From the NCBI RefSeq assembly GCF_009828025.1, contig NZ_WTYA01000001.1, positions 124,001 through 188,000 of the forward strand: a DNA stretch of 64,000 nt, in the 5' to 3' direction. Below the pieces are notes generated by a model. That model made no database searches. It was not told the origin of the DNA and saw only the letters and a program-made list of their open reading frames with translations. A program made the translations under genes and the position numbers. This DNA is from Qipengyuania algicida. GTDB taxonomy: Bacteria > Pseudomonadota > Alphaproteobacteria > Sphingomonadales > Sphingomonadaceae. How positions within the stretch are numbered: the first letter of the stretch is position 1; every line of letters begins with the position of its first letter. Below are positions 9,370-17,412 of this stretch, one piece after another.

Positions 9370-10167
9370 ATGGCAAAATCGGGCCGCAAACGCGCCCTTC
9401 GTGGCCGCGCCGGGCGGATGCAGGGCGGGCGCGGCAGCGGTCGCGCCAGTACCGGGCAGGTCCGCCTGTGGGGTCGCCACGCGGTCGAAGCGGCACTCAA
9501 GAACCCCGACCGCAGCCATCGCAAGTTGTGGGCCACGCGCGAGGCGATCGCCGGGCTCGATGGGGAACTGCCGCCTGATTTTCCGGTCGAATACGCAGAC
9601 AATCCAGATCTCGACCGACTGGTATCGCGCGATGCCCCGCATCAGGGGCTGGTGCTCGAATGCGCACCGCTCGACGACCTGTTCTTGGACGAGGTTATGG
9701 ATGCTCGCGCCGACGGGCCGCTGGTCGTGCTCGACCAGGTGACCGATCCGCATAACGTCGGAGCGATCATGCGGTCGGCCGCGGCATTTGGTGCTGCGGC
9801 GCTGGTCACGCAGGATCGCCATTCGCCGACCGAAGGCGGTGTGCTTGCCAAGGCGGCGAGTGGCGCGCTGGAAGTCCTGCCATGGGTCAAGGTGGTCAAC
9901 CTAGCCCGCGCGCTGGAAGAGATAGCTGAGGCCGGTTACTGGCGGATCGGGCTGGCTGGCGAAGCGCAGGATACGCTCGCCGACGCGCTACCCGCCGGTC
10001 CGGTCGCACTGGTGCTGGGCGCCGAGGGGCCGGGAATGCGGCACAATATCGGGGGCCATTGCGATGCCCTCGCTCGGCTGCCGATAGGCGAGGCGATCGA
10101 GAGCCTCAATGTCTCCAATGCCGCCGCAATCGCGCTCTATGCGGTGCGCGCGCGTAACAACGCATAA
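9370..10167 (+). CDS. rlmB: 23S rRNA (guanosine-2'-O-)-methyltransferase RlmB (TrmH family)
   Basis: SPOUT methyltransferase of 265 residues that 2'-O-methylates a guanosine in 23S rRNA. A short basic N-terminal tail leads into the substrate-binding domain (about 32-105). The SpoU catalytic domain follows with motif 1 DPHNVGAIMRSA, motif 2 VLGAEGPGMR and motif 3 SLNVSNAAAIALY. A ribosome binding site (ggagaacaagg) precedes the ATG. It is convergent with hup, separated by a strong hairpin. Confidence 0.92.
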   Translation: MAKSGRKRALRGRAGRMQGGRGSGRASTGQVRLWGRHAVEAALKNPDRSHRKLWATREAIAGLDGELPPDFPVEYADNPDLDRLVSRDAPHQGLVLECAPLDDLFLDEVMDARADGPLVVLDQVTDPHNVGAIMRSAAAFGAAALVTQDRHSPTEGGVLAKAASGALEVLPWVKVVNLARALEEIAEAGYWRIGLAGEAQDTLADALPAGPVALVLGAEGPGMRHNIGGHCDALARLPIGEAIESLNVSNAAAIALYAVRARNNA

Positions 10168-10197
10168 GCCAAGACTGACAAAAACGCCCGGATGCGA

Positions 10198-10233
10198 CGA
10201 ACGCCGCGCTACCTGCTGGCGGCGCGGCGTTCG
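10198..10233. terminator. 12-bp hairpin between convergent rlmB and hup
   Basis: CGAACGCCGCGC at 10198-10209 pairs perfectly with GCGCGGCGTTCG at 10222-10233 across a 12-nt loop. Lying between two gene ends, it is most likely a bidirectional terminator, although a T-tract is absent. Confidence 0.6.
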
Positions 10234-10273
10234 CAATCGACCGGTTGGGCGGCCAAGCGCCCGGAATTGTCAA

Positions 10274-10546
10274 TTAGTTGACGGCGTCCTTCAGGCCCTT
10301 GCCGGCCTTGAACTTCGGCTGGTTCGAAGCCTTGATCTGCATAGGCTCGCCGGTACGCGGATTGCGACCGGTGGAAGCCTTGCGCTTGGCGACCGAAAAC
10401 GTACCGAAACCGACCAGGCGCACTTCATCGCCACGCTTCAGCGCATTCGAGATCGAGTCGAAAACGCCTTCGACGGCATTCGCGGCATCGTTCTTCGAAA
10501 GGCCGCTAGCGTCTGCAACGGCACCGATCAGGTCATTCTTGTTCAT
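10274..10546 (-). CDS. hup: HU-family DNA-binding protein
   Basis: A 90-residue histone-like protein that bends DNA and compacts the nucleoid. It starts MNKNDLIGAVADASGLSK and carries the conserved arm GRNPRTGEPMQI with the intercalating proline. Length and sequence match HU-beta. It lies 249 bp downstream of lon on the same strand, an arrangement common in proteobacteria, with its own ribosome binding site (aagggggc) in front of the ATG. Confidence 0.96.
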   Translation of the reverse strand: MNKNDLIGAVADASGLSKNDAANAVEGVFDSISNALKRGDEVRLVGFGTFSVAKRKASTGRNPRTGEPMQIKASNQPKFKAGKGLKDAVN

Positions 10547-10795
10547 CTGGGAAGCCCCCTTATAGTCTGTTTGGTTTCAACTGCGCGTGACTCACGGCGT
10601 TCAAGCGCGCGAATTGACCGACTTTTCCACGCCATGTCAAAGCCAAATGGGCGGGATTTGCGAATTCCGGCCCAAAAAGCCGCACAATCGGACGCAAATC
10701 CAGCCCACGCACAGAAATGGGTGACTCTCAGAGCCTAATTCCGTAGCGAAATTGCGGTTTGGACCCGCCCTACGGCAATCATCCGTAGCCGATTC

Positions 10796-13189
10796 TCAGT
10801 GCGCTACGATTCCCGTCGAGGACGACCCCTGCGCCGCTCCCGGCTGGCTCGACAAATCGTCCGCCTCATTCCATTCGATCGGTTCGGGCAGCGAGGTCAG
10901 CGCCTGTTCGAGCACTTCATCGACATGGTTGACCGGGATAATCATCAGCGCCTCTTTCACATTGGCAGGTATCTCGGCCAGATCTTTCACATTGTCATCC
11001 GGGATCAGCACGGTGGTGATTCCACCGCGCAGGGCCGCAAGCAGCTTTTCCTTGAGCCCGCCGATCGGCAGCACCCGGCCACGCAGGGTCACTTCACCGG
11101 TCATCGCAACATCGGGACGAACCGGAATGCCGGTCAGCGTCGATACGATGGACGTCACCATGCCCACGCCCGCGCTCGGCCCATCCTTGGGAACCGCGCC
11201 CTCAGGCAAGTGAATATGAATGTTGCGCGCCCGGAAGATCGACGGCTTGATCCCGTAAGCAGGTGCACGCGCCTTCACGAAGCTGAAGGCGGCGGCAACG
11301 CTTTCGTTCATCACTTCGCCGAGCTTGCCAGTGGTCTTGATTTCACCCTTGCCCAGCGTGGTCACGCTTTCGATCGTCAGCAGCTCGCCGCCGACTTCGG
11401 TCCATGCAAGACCGGTAACTGCGCCGATCTGGGCTTCGTCTTCGCCCATGCCATGCTTGAATTTGCGCACTCCGGCGAAGTCAGCGAGGTTCTCAGGCGT
11501 GATCGTCACGCTTTCAGCCTCGCCTTCGAGGATACGCCGCAGCGACTTGCGCGCAAGTCGCGCGATCTCACGCTCCAATGTGCGCACGCCGGCCTCGCGC
11601 GTGAAATAGCGGATGAGGTCGCGCAGTCCCGGTTCGGTCAGCTCGAATTCGCTGTCCTTCAGGCCATGCTGTTCGATCTGCTTGGGCAGCAGGTGGCGGG
11701 TCGCAATCTCGACCTTCTCGTCCTCTGTGTAGCCTTCGAGGCGGATGATCTCCATCCGATCCAGCAAAGGTTGCGGCAGGTTGAGGCTGTTCGCGGTGCA
11801 CACGAACATCACATCCGAAAGATCGATGTCGATCTCCAGATAATGATCCTGGAAGCGCGCGTTCTGTTCGGGGTCGAGCACTTCGAGCAGCGCCGATGCG
11901 GGATCGCCGCGAAAATCCTGCCCCAGCTTGTCGATCTCGTCGAGCAGGAACAGCGGGTTCGATTTGCCCGCCTTGCGCAGATTGGTGACGATCTTGCCCG
12001 GCAGCGAGCCGATATAGGTCCGCCGGTGACCGCGGATTTCCGCTTCGTCTCGCACCCCGCCAAGGCTTTGGCGCACGAATTCACGACCCGTTGCACGAGC
12101 TATCGACTTGCCGAGGCTGGTCTTGCCCACACCCGGAGGTCCGACGAGGCAGAGGATCGGCCCTTTGAGCTTGTTGGTGCGCGCCTGAACGGCAAGATAT
12201 TCGACGATCCGATCCTTGACCTTCTCGAGCGCGAAGTGATCGGCGTCGAGCACGTCCTGAGCCTTGCCCAGATCCTTCTTGAGCTTGCTCTTCTTGCCCC
12301 ATGGCAAGCCGAGCAATACGTCGAGATAATTGCGGATCACCGTCGCTTCGGCGCTCATCGGTTGCATCGCCTTGAGCTTCTTGAGCTCGGTTTCCGCCTT
12401 GGCGCGCGCTTCCTTGCTGAGCTTGGTCTTCCCGATCTTCTCGGTCAGTTCGGCGATTTCATTGCCATCTTCGTCGTCACCGCCGAGTTCGCTCTGGATC
12501 GCCTTCATCTGTTCGTTGAGATAATATTCGCGCTGGTTCTTCTCCATCTGGCGCTTGACCCGCCCGCGAATCTTGCGCTCGACCTGAAGCACGGAAAGCT
12601 CGCCTTCCATGAAGGACAGCACCATTTCGAGCCGCCGCAGCGGGTTGGGCTCGGCCAGCACGGCCTGCTTGTCGGCAACGCCGATGGTGATTGCCGCAGC
12701 GATCGTATCGGCCAGTTCTGCGGCGTCATCGATCTGCTTGAGCGCTTCATCGTTTTCTTCGCTGCCGCTCTTCTTGAGCTTGGTATATTCCGTGAAATGC
12801 TCGACCACCTGCCGCATCATGGCGGTAACCTCGCTGCCGGCGGCAGTTTGCTCCTGCGGATAGGTGACGCGTGCGATCACATGACCGCTCGCCTCGACCA
12901 ATTCTTCCAGCTTGGCCCGCTTGGTCCCCTCCACCATCACCCGCACCGTGCCATCGGGCAGCTTCAGCATTTGCAGGATTTGCGCCACGACGCCTAAATC
13001 GTAGAGGTCCTCTTCACCCGGACGATCGCACGACGGATCGAGTTGGGTCAGCAGGAAGATTTCCTTGCCGCCTTCCATCGCCGCCTCGAGTGCAGCAACC
13101 GAAGGCGCCCTGCCCACGAAGAGTGGGACCACCATTCCGGGGTAAACCACGATGTCGCGCAGGGGGAGAAGGGGAAAGCTGTTGTCCAT
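10796..13189 (-). CDS. lon: ATP-dependent protease Lon
   Basis: 797-residue cytosolic AAA+ serine protease that degrades misfolded and regulatory proteins. It has a LON substrate-binding domain (about 1-205), a coiled-coil helical region, and an AAA module with Walker A GPPGVGKTS (350-358) and Walker B FLLDEIDK. The protease domain has the Ser-Lys dyad: Ser672 in PKDGPSAGVGM and Lys715 in GGLKEKL. Length and order match LonA throughout. The C-terminus has an acidic/serine-rich tail. The next gene in the same direction is hup. Confidence 0.97.
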   Translation of the reverse strand: MDNSFPLLPLRDIVVYPGMVVPLFVGRAPSVAALEAAMEGGKEIFLLTQLDPSCDRPGEEDLYDLGVVAQILQMLKLPDGTVRVMVEGTKRAKLEELVEASGHVIARVTYPQEQTAAGSEVTAMMRQVVEHFTEYTKLKKSGSEENDEALKQIDDAAELADTIAAAITIGVADKQAVLAEPNPLRRLEMVLSFMEGELSVLQVERKIRGRVKRQMEKNQREYYLNEQMKAIQSELGGDDEDGNEIAELTEKIGKTKLSKEARAKAETELKKLKAMQPMSAEATVIRNYLDVLLGLPWGKKSKLKKDLGKAQDVLDADHFALEKVKDRIVEYLAVQARTNKLKGPILCLVGPPGVGKTSLGKSIARATGREFVRQSLGGVRDEAEIRGHRRTYIGSLPGKIVTNLRKAGKSNPLFLLDEIDKLGQDFRGDPASALLEVLDPEQNARFQDHYLEIDIDLSDVMFVCTANSLNLPQPLLDRMEIIRLEGYTEDEKVEIATRHLLPKQIEQHGLKDSEFELTEPGLRDLIRYFTREAGVRTLEREIARLARKSLRRILEGEAESVTITPENLADFAGVRKFKHGMGEDEAQIGAVTGLAWTEVGGELLTIESVTTLGKGEIKTTGKLGEVMNESVAAAFSFVKARAPAYGIKPSIFRARNIHIHLPEGAVPKDGPSAGVGMVTSIVSTLTGIPVRPDVAMTGEVTLRGRVLPIGGLKEKLLAALRGGITTVLIPDDNVKDLAEIPANVKEALMIIPVNHVDEVLEQALTSLPEPIEWNEADDLSSQPGAAQGSSSTGIVAH

Positions 13190-13387
13190 GTGTATTCCGT
13201 CCGATCATTGCGCGGTGAAGCGCCACGTCTTGTGTGGACACAGATATGGGAACTGCCCGGCTATGCCGCAATGCCGCAAAGGCCCTAGCCTGTGGAAGGC
13301 TCCCACTCTTCGTCGGAACTCATTGCCTGAACGGCAGGGCAGCTTTCCCGGTCGCTGACCACTCGCGCCCAGGCAGCTGCGAATCGT

Positions 13388-14110
13388 TCACAAGGTAATG
13401 GAAATCGCGACGCGATCCGGCGTGGTACCGGCCAGCATGGCGATCTGAATCTTGCTTGCCTCAACCAGCTCCGCAAGCCGGATGGAACGCAAATCCATAC
13501 CGTCCTCGTTACTCTCGACCATTCCACCAATCGATTCGAGCATCCCGGGCGAGCCGCCGATCTGCAGTTCGGTGACAGGAACACCCAGCCCCTTGGCCAA
13601 TATCTCGAGACTTTGCAGGCGCGGAACTGTGCGGCCCGTTTCCCATGCCCAGATACTGGGTGTGCTGATGCCCGATTTCTCCGCCAGCTCCGCACGCGTG
13701 AGATCGCGATCGAGACGCAATTGCTTCAACCTGCGGGCGAGACTCGAAGCCGCGCTTGCCCTCGGTTCGCTGGGCGTTTCTTCGCTCCGCGCATGGGCAG
13801 CCGCGCCACTTTCCCGCACGGCATCGATAGTGTCCTGCGAAACGGTGCCTTCGAGTCGGCACCCGGCAAGCTTCTCACCCTGCCAGATGACCCTAGCACT
13901 TACCCGCCCCGCGCCGGGCAATTCGAGTTCGAGCGCCGTACCCAGCGGCAGTGCTTCATCGGTTTCGACCAATATCCCCTGCGAGGAGATATCCCGCACC
14001 AGAACAGGCCCTTCTTCGCCATTCTCAGCTGCACCGGTGGTCGCAAAGAGTAGATTGCGTCGCTCTTCCTGGCGACGTTCAGAATCATGTAAAGAATATT
14101 TCGAAGCCAT
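13388..14110 (-). CDS. PilZ domain fused to XRE-type helix-turn-helix
   Basis: 240-residue cytosolic protein. Residues about 10-95 form a PilZ domain with both c-di-GMP-binding signatures: the arginine patch ERRQEERR (11-18) and D-x-S-x-x-G as DISSQG (40-45). A Ser/Ala-rich linker leads to an XRE/HTH_3 domain (about 125-180, LRLDRDLTRAELAEKSGIS ... WETGR). The combination suggests a transcription factor that reads c-di-GMP, which is inference. The ATG at 14110 has a good ribosome binding site (taggattatt). Upstream in-frame codons to 14179 are AT-rich and unlikely to be translated. It follows ybaB on the same strand. Confidence 0.85.
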   Translation of the reverse strand: MASKYSLHDSERRQEERRNLLFATTGAAENGEEGPVLVRDISSQGILVETDEALPLGTALELELPGAGRVSARVIWQGEKLAGCRLEGTVSQDTIDAVRESGAAAHARSEETPSEPRASAASSLARRLKQLRLDRDLTRAELAEKSGISTPSIWAWETGRTVPRLQSLEILAKGLGVPVTELQIGGSPGMLESIGGMVESNEDGMDLRSIRLAELVEASKIQIAMLAGTTPDRVAISITL

Positions 14111-14156
14111 AATAATCCTAAACGGACCCGTGTTTTTTATATCAAAAAAGCTTCGA

Positions 14157-14498
14157 TCATCCAAACCCCGGCAAGTCAAGACCCGGGGGTAACCCTAGTC
14201 CCCCCTGAACTTTTTCCATCTCTTCTGCAGATTTGCGGTCAGCTTTGTCGCGCGCGTCGTTGAATGCGGCGGCAACGAGATCTTCAACGATCTGTTTTTC
14301 TTCCGGTTTCATCATGCTTTCTTCGATCGAAACACCGAGAATACGCCCGCGTGCCGTTGCCCGGACCTTGACCAGCCCACCCCCGGCACTGCCCTCAACC
14401 TCGATCGTATCGAGCTTGGCCTGCGTTTCACCCATCTGCTTCTGGATCGTTTCGGCAGCCTGCTGGGCAGCGGCGATCATTTCTTCCATCGACTTCAT
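14157..14498 (-). CDS. YbaB/EbfC nucleoid-associated protein
   Basis: A 113-residue small DNA-binding protein of the YbaB/EbfC family, usually dimeric, encoded with dnaX in many bacteria. An N-terminal helix rich in Gln/Glu (MIAAAQQAAETIQKQMGETQ) is followed by the conserved strand region VKVRATARGRILGVSI and the C-terminal GLGLPPGLDLPGFG tail. The ATG at 14498 overlaps the dnaX stop as ATGA and has GGAG nine bases upstream. This settles it over the upstream ATG at 14513. Confidence 0.93.
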   Translation of the reverse strand: MKSMEEMIAAAQQAAETIQKQMGETQAKLDTIEVEGSAGGGLVKVRATARGRILGVSIEESMMKPEEKQIVEDLVAAAFNDARDKADRKSAEEMEKVQGGLGLPPGLDLPGFG

Positions 14499-16381
14499 GC
14501 GTTTCGTCTCCATTGTTTCGTCGCCGCGGCACCGGGGCCGCCGCCTGGTTCAACCCACTCGGCATCGGGGAATGCCGCCAGCGCGGCCATCGCCAACGGA
14601 TGGCTACGGCTTTCCTCTTCGGCATTGCGCTGGGCGATTTCCTCGCGCTCTGCCAGCGAATAGCGTTCTTGCGCGTCGGTAACCTGCTCGATGATCCAGC
14701 GCTTGCCAGTCACAGAGAACAGGGCATCGCGCAGCACGGGTTCGATGGCATCGGTATACTCCGCCGAGCGACTGAAGCGCAGCAGTTCCGGCTCGACCGT
14801 CACCGGGCGAACCTGCAACCGCATGATGCTCGCCGCAAGATGCTGCCCAGCCTCCTCGACCTGCTCCACAAGCGCTTCCCACGCCACCGCAGGCTTGTTT
14901 GCGACAGGGCCAGCCAGAGCCGTTTCCGGTGATCCCGAAGAACCCGGCACAGTGCCAGTAGCAGGGATGACTGTTGCCAGCTCTTCGATCCGTTTCGCCA
15001 ATTTTCCCGGATCGGGCATATCGGCAGCGTGCAAGGCACGAAGCAGCGCCATTTGCAATGCCGCCAGCGGGTCGGGCGCCAAACGCACCTCGTCATGGCC
15101 CTTGAGCAGCAACTGCCACAGACGATGCAATTGTCCAGCCGACAGCCGCTGCGCCAAATTCGTCAGCGCATCGCGTTCTTCCGTGGACGGAGCGTCGGCA
15201 TCGCCTCCACTAACCTGTGCAACCGTTACGCGATGGACGAGATCCATTACACTACGCATCAGGGCCAAAGGTTCGACGCCTAGCGCATATTGATCGTCAA
15301 TCGCCTTGAGCAAGGCGGCAGAATCGCCGTCGAGCAATTGCTCGAGCAGCCGCCGCTGCGCACCCTTGTCGGCCAGCCCGAGCATGTCGCGCAACCGGGA
15401 GGCGGTCACAAGCGGGTGGCCGCCCTCGCCTTCCGCATCGAGATCCGCATGTGCAATCGCCTGGTCGAGGATCGACAACCCGTCGCGCACCGATCCTTCC
15501 GCGGCCGATGCAACTATGGCGAGCGCCTCGTCCTCGACTTCGACCCCTTCTTTTTCGCAAATTTCCGCAAAGTGGCTGGCGAGTTGTTCGGCAGGAATAC
15601 GCCGCAGGTCGAAACGCTGCGTGCGGCTCAGAACCGTCACCGGCAGCTTGTCGACCTCGGTCGTGGCGAACAGGAACTTTACATGCGCGGGCGGTTCTTC
15701 CAGCGTCTTGAGCAAGGCGTTGAACGCGTTGCGCGACAACATGTGCACTTCGTCGATGATATAAATCTTGTAGCGCGCCGACACAGCGGCATAGCGCACC
15801 GCCTCGATGATCTCACGCACATCATCGACGCCGGTATGGCTGGCGGCATCCATCTCGATCACGTCGATATGGCGGCCCTCGGCGATCGCCCGGCACGGTT
15901 CGCACACGCCGCAAGGATCGATCGTCGGCCCGCCATTGCCATCGGGACCGATACAATTGAGCGCCTTGGCGATCAGCCGCGCCGTCGATGTCTTTCCAAC
16001 CCCGCGCACCCCGGTCATCAGGAAGGCGTGGGCCAGCCGATCGCGCTTGATTGCGTTGGCGAGCGTGCGCACCATCGGTTCCTGACCGATCAGTTCTGCA
16101 AAGGTCTGCGGGCGATATTTGCGTGCCAGTACGCGATAAGGCTGCCCGGTATCGGGTGGCAGAGCGCCAGAAGCCGCCGGCGATTGCGAGGGCGTGCCGA
16201 GCCTTTCGATAGGTGTTTCCGTCACCTCGGGCGTGGGCGTCTCGGCAGGCCCGCCAAACATACTGGACTGCCCTTCCGCCTCCAGTTCGGCAGAGGTCGG
16301 GCGAGGCTCGACAGCCTGATCCTTGTCGTCATCCGCCCATGGCAGACCTTCAGGGTTGTCCGGTGAATCGCCCATGGGCAT
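14495..16381 (-). CDS. dnaX: DNA polymerase III subunits gamma/tau
   Basis: Clamp-loader ATPase of about 628 residues. After an acidic, low-complexity N-terminal leader, the AAA core starts at YRVLARKYRPQTFAELIG. It has Walker A GVRGVGKTSTARLI, the zinc-binding cysteines (CGVCEPC and the earlier Cys), the DEVH box and sensor SRTQRFDLRR. The C-terminal tau region ends in SHPLAMAALAAFPDAEW. Start uncertain: ATG 16381 or ATG 16375, neither with a clear ribosome binding site. Further in-frame upstream sequence overlaps the divergent gene and looks non-coding. It overlaps ybaB by ATGA. Confidence 0.94.
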   Translation of the reverse strand: MPMGDSPDNPEGLPWADDDKDQAVEPRPTSAELEAEGQSSMFGGPAETPTPEVTETPIERLGTPSQSPAASGALPPDTGQPYRVLARKYRPQTFAELIGQEPMVRTLANAIKRDRLAHAFLMTGVRGVGKTSTARLIAKALNCIGPDGNGGPTIDPCGVCEPCRAIAEGRHIDVIEMDAASHTGVDDVREIIEAVRYAAVSARYKIYIIDEVHMLSRNAFNALLKTLEEPPAHVKFLFATTEVDKLPVTVLSRTQRFDLRRIPAEQLASHFAEICEKEGVEVEDEALAIVASAAEGSVRDGLSILDQAIAHADLDAEGEGGHPLVTASRLRDMLGLADKGAQRRLLEQLLDGDSAALLKAIDDQYALGVEPLALMRSVMDLVHRVTVAQVSGGDADAPSTEERDALTNLAQRLSAGQLHRLWQLLLKGHDEVRLAPDPLAALQMALLRALHAADMPDPGKLAKRIEELATVIPATGTVPGSSGSPETALAGPVANKPAVAWEALVEQVEEAGQHLAASIMRLQVRPVTVEPELLRFSRSAEYTDAIEPVLRDALFSVTGKRWIIEQVTDAQERYSLAEREEIAQRNAEEESRSHPLAMAALAAFPDAEWVEPGGGPGAAATKQWRRNA

Positions 16382-16484
16382 TAGGTAGGTGAAGCAAGCC
16401 CGATTGTCATGCGTGCCGGACGGCGAAGATGTGATAAACTTGGCGCTGGGCGCGGGAGTCTGATGCTCGGGAGGGATATCGAAG

Positions 16485-16973
16485 ATGCAAGTTCGCGACG
16501 GAAGGTTCACCGCCGATTTCACCGACCCGCTGGTGGTCTTCATCATCGGAATGCGAGTCAATCGCCTGTTCCAATTCGGTAAATGGGTGCCGGTTGCGCG
16601 CGCAATGGGACCTATGATCGAGGAATTGGCGAGCCGCCCGGACAGCGGCTTTCTGGGCGCGGAAACTCTCCGGCAGGGCTTTCGCACCGTACTACTGGTG
16701 CAATATTGGCGCGATTTCGACAGCCTCGAAACCTACGCCCGCGACCGCGAGCAGAAGCACTGGCCCGCATGGCTGGCATTCAACAAAGCGATCGGATCGG
16801 ATGGTTCGGTGGGAATCTTCCACGAGACTTATCTCGTTCCCGCGAATGGCTACGAGACGATCTATGGGAATATGCCGGACTGGGGCTTGGGCAAAGTTGC
16901 TGGCGTTATTCCCGCCACCGGCTCTCGCAATGAAGCTCGCCAGCGAATGCGAGGCGCAACCGCTGGCAGCTGA
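16485..16973 (+). CDS. DUF4188 / monooxygenase-family protein
   Basis: 162-residue cytosolic protein with a dimeric ferredoxin-like fold expected. The patterns FIIGMRVNRLFQFGKWVPVA, LVQYWRDFDSLETYARD and FHETYLVPANGYETIYGNMP are typical of DUF4188, whose members are annotated as monooxygenase or phenylacetaldoxime-dehydratase-like. The true reaction is unknown. It is transcribed divergently from dnaX (103 bp apart) and lies between dnaX and the SRP RNA gene, both on the other strand. Confidence 0.8.
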   Translation: MQVRDGRFTADFTDPLVVFIIGMRVNRLFQFGKWVPVARAMGPMIEELASRPDSGFLGAETLRQGFRTVLLVQYWRDFDSLETYARDREQKHWPAWLAFNKAIGSDGSVGIFHETYLVPANGYETIYGNMPDWGLGKVAGVIPATGSRNEARQRMRGATAGS

Positions 16974-16989
16974 TATCCGAAAAACATGA

Positions 16990-17082
16990 AAAAGGAGCCG
17001 GCCGACCCGCCGCAACCCGTTGTGGCTGCTTCCTTCCGGACCTGACCAGGTTGGCGGACGCAAGCGCCCGACCGACTCCCGG
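16990..17082 (-). ncRNA. ffs: signal recognition particle RNA, small bacterial 4.5S type
   Basis: On the minus strand the diagnostic core GGTCAGGTCCGGAAGGAAGC is present, carrying the Ffh-binding loop and GGAA tetraloop. Flanking arms (GGAGTCGGTCGGGC and GGGTCGGCCGGCTCC) pair, giving one long hairpin of about 93 nt, followed by TTTTT at the 3' end as terminator. It lies upstream of dnaX-ybaB on the same strand, the usual neighbourhood for ffs. Ends are estimated from the stem. Confidence 0.95.
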
Positions 17083-17117
17083 AAGGGCATATGGCGGTCT
17101 CGGGCTAAAAAATCAAC

Positions 17118-17396
17118 TCAGCGAAAATTATCCGCGTAAGCCTGTAATTTGAGCGACTTGGGCGGCGTTGCATGGATTCGGGCGGCGATGCCGTATTTAT
17201 CCGCATAGGCTTTTGCTTCGTCCTTCGTGGGGAAGGTGAGCCTCACCTGCGCCTGCGTATCGCCACTTCCGGTCCAGCCCATGAGCGGATCGGCCCGACG
17301 CGCTTCGGACTGTTCGAACTCCAGAACCCAGTCACCAGTCCCGGCCTTGCCCGACTGCATCGCGTTCTTGGGCTTTTGATAGATTCGTGCTGCCAT
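17118..17396 (-). CDS. NDUFS4-like ETC complex I subunit
   Basis: 92-residue protein of the 'ETC complex I subunit conserved region' family, the bacterial counterpart of mitochondrial NDUFS4, an accessory subunit of NADH dehydrogenase found in alphaproteobacteria. Visible hallmarks are ARIYQKPKNAMQSG at the N-terminus, WVLEFE, DPLMGWTGSGDTQAQVRL and F-x-x-x-x-EAKAYADKYGI. Length is normal. It lies just upstream of ffs and downstream of hrpB on the same strand. Confidence 0.92.
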   Translation of the reverse strand: MAARIYQKPKNAMQSGKAGTGDWVLEFEQSEARRADPLMGWTGSGDTQAQVRLTFPTKDEAKAYADKYGIAARIHATPPKSLKLQAYADNFR

Positions 17397-17412
17397 GGCC
17401 GATCCCCCTAAT

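Noticed and set aside
10799-12997. 732-residue open frame antisense to lon
   Set aside because: His/Arg/Leu-rich shadow translation of a certain gene; no domain pattern.
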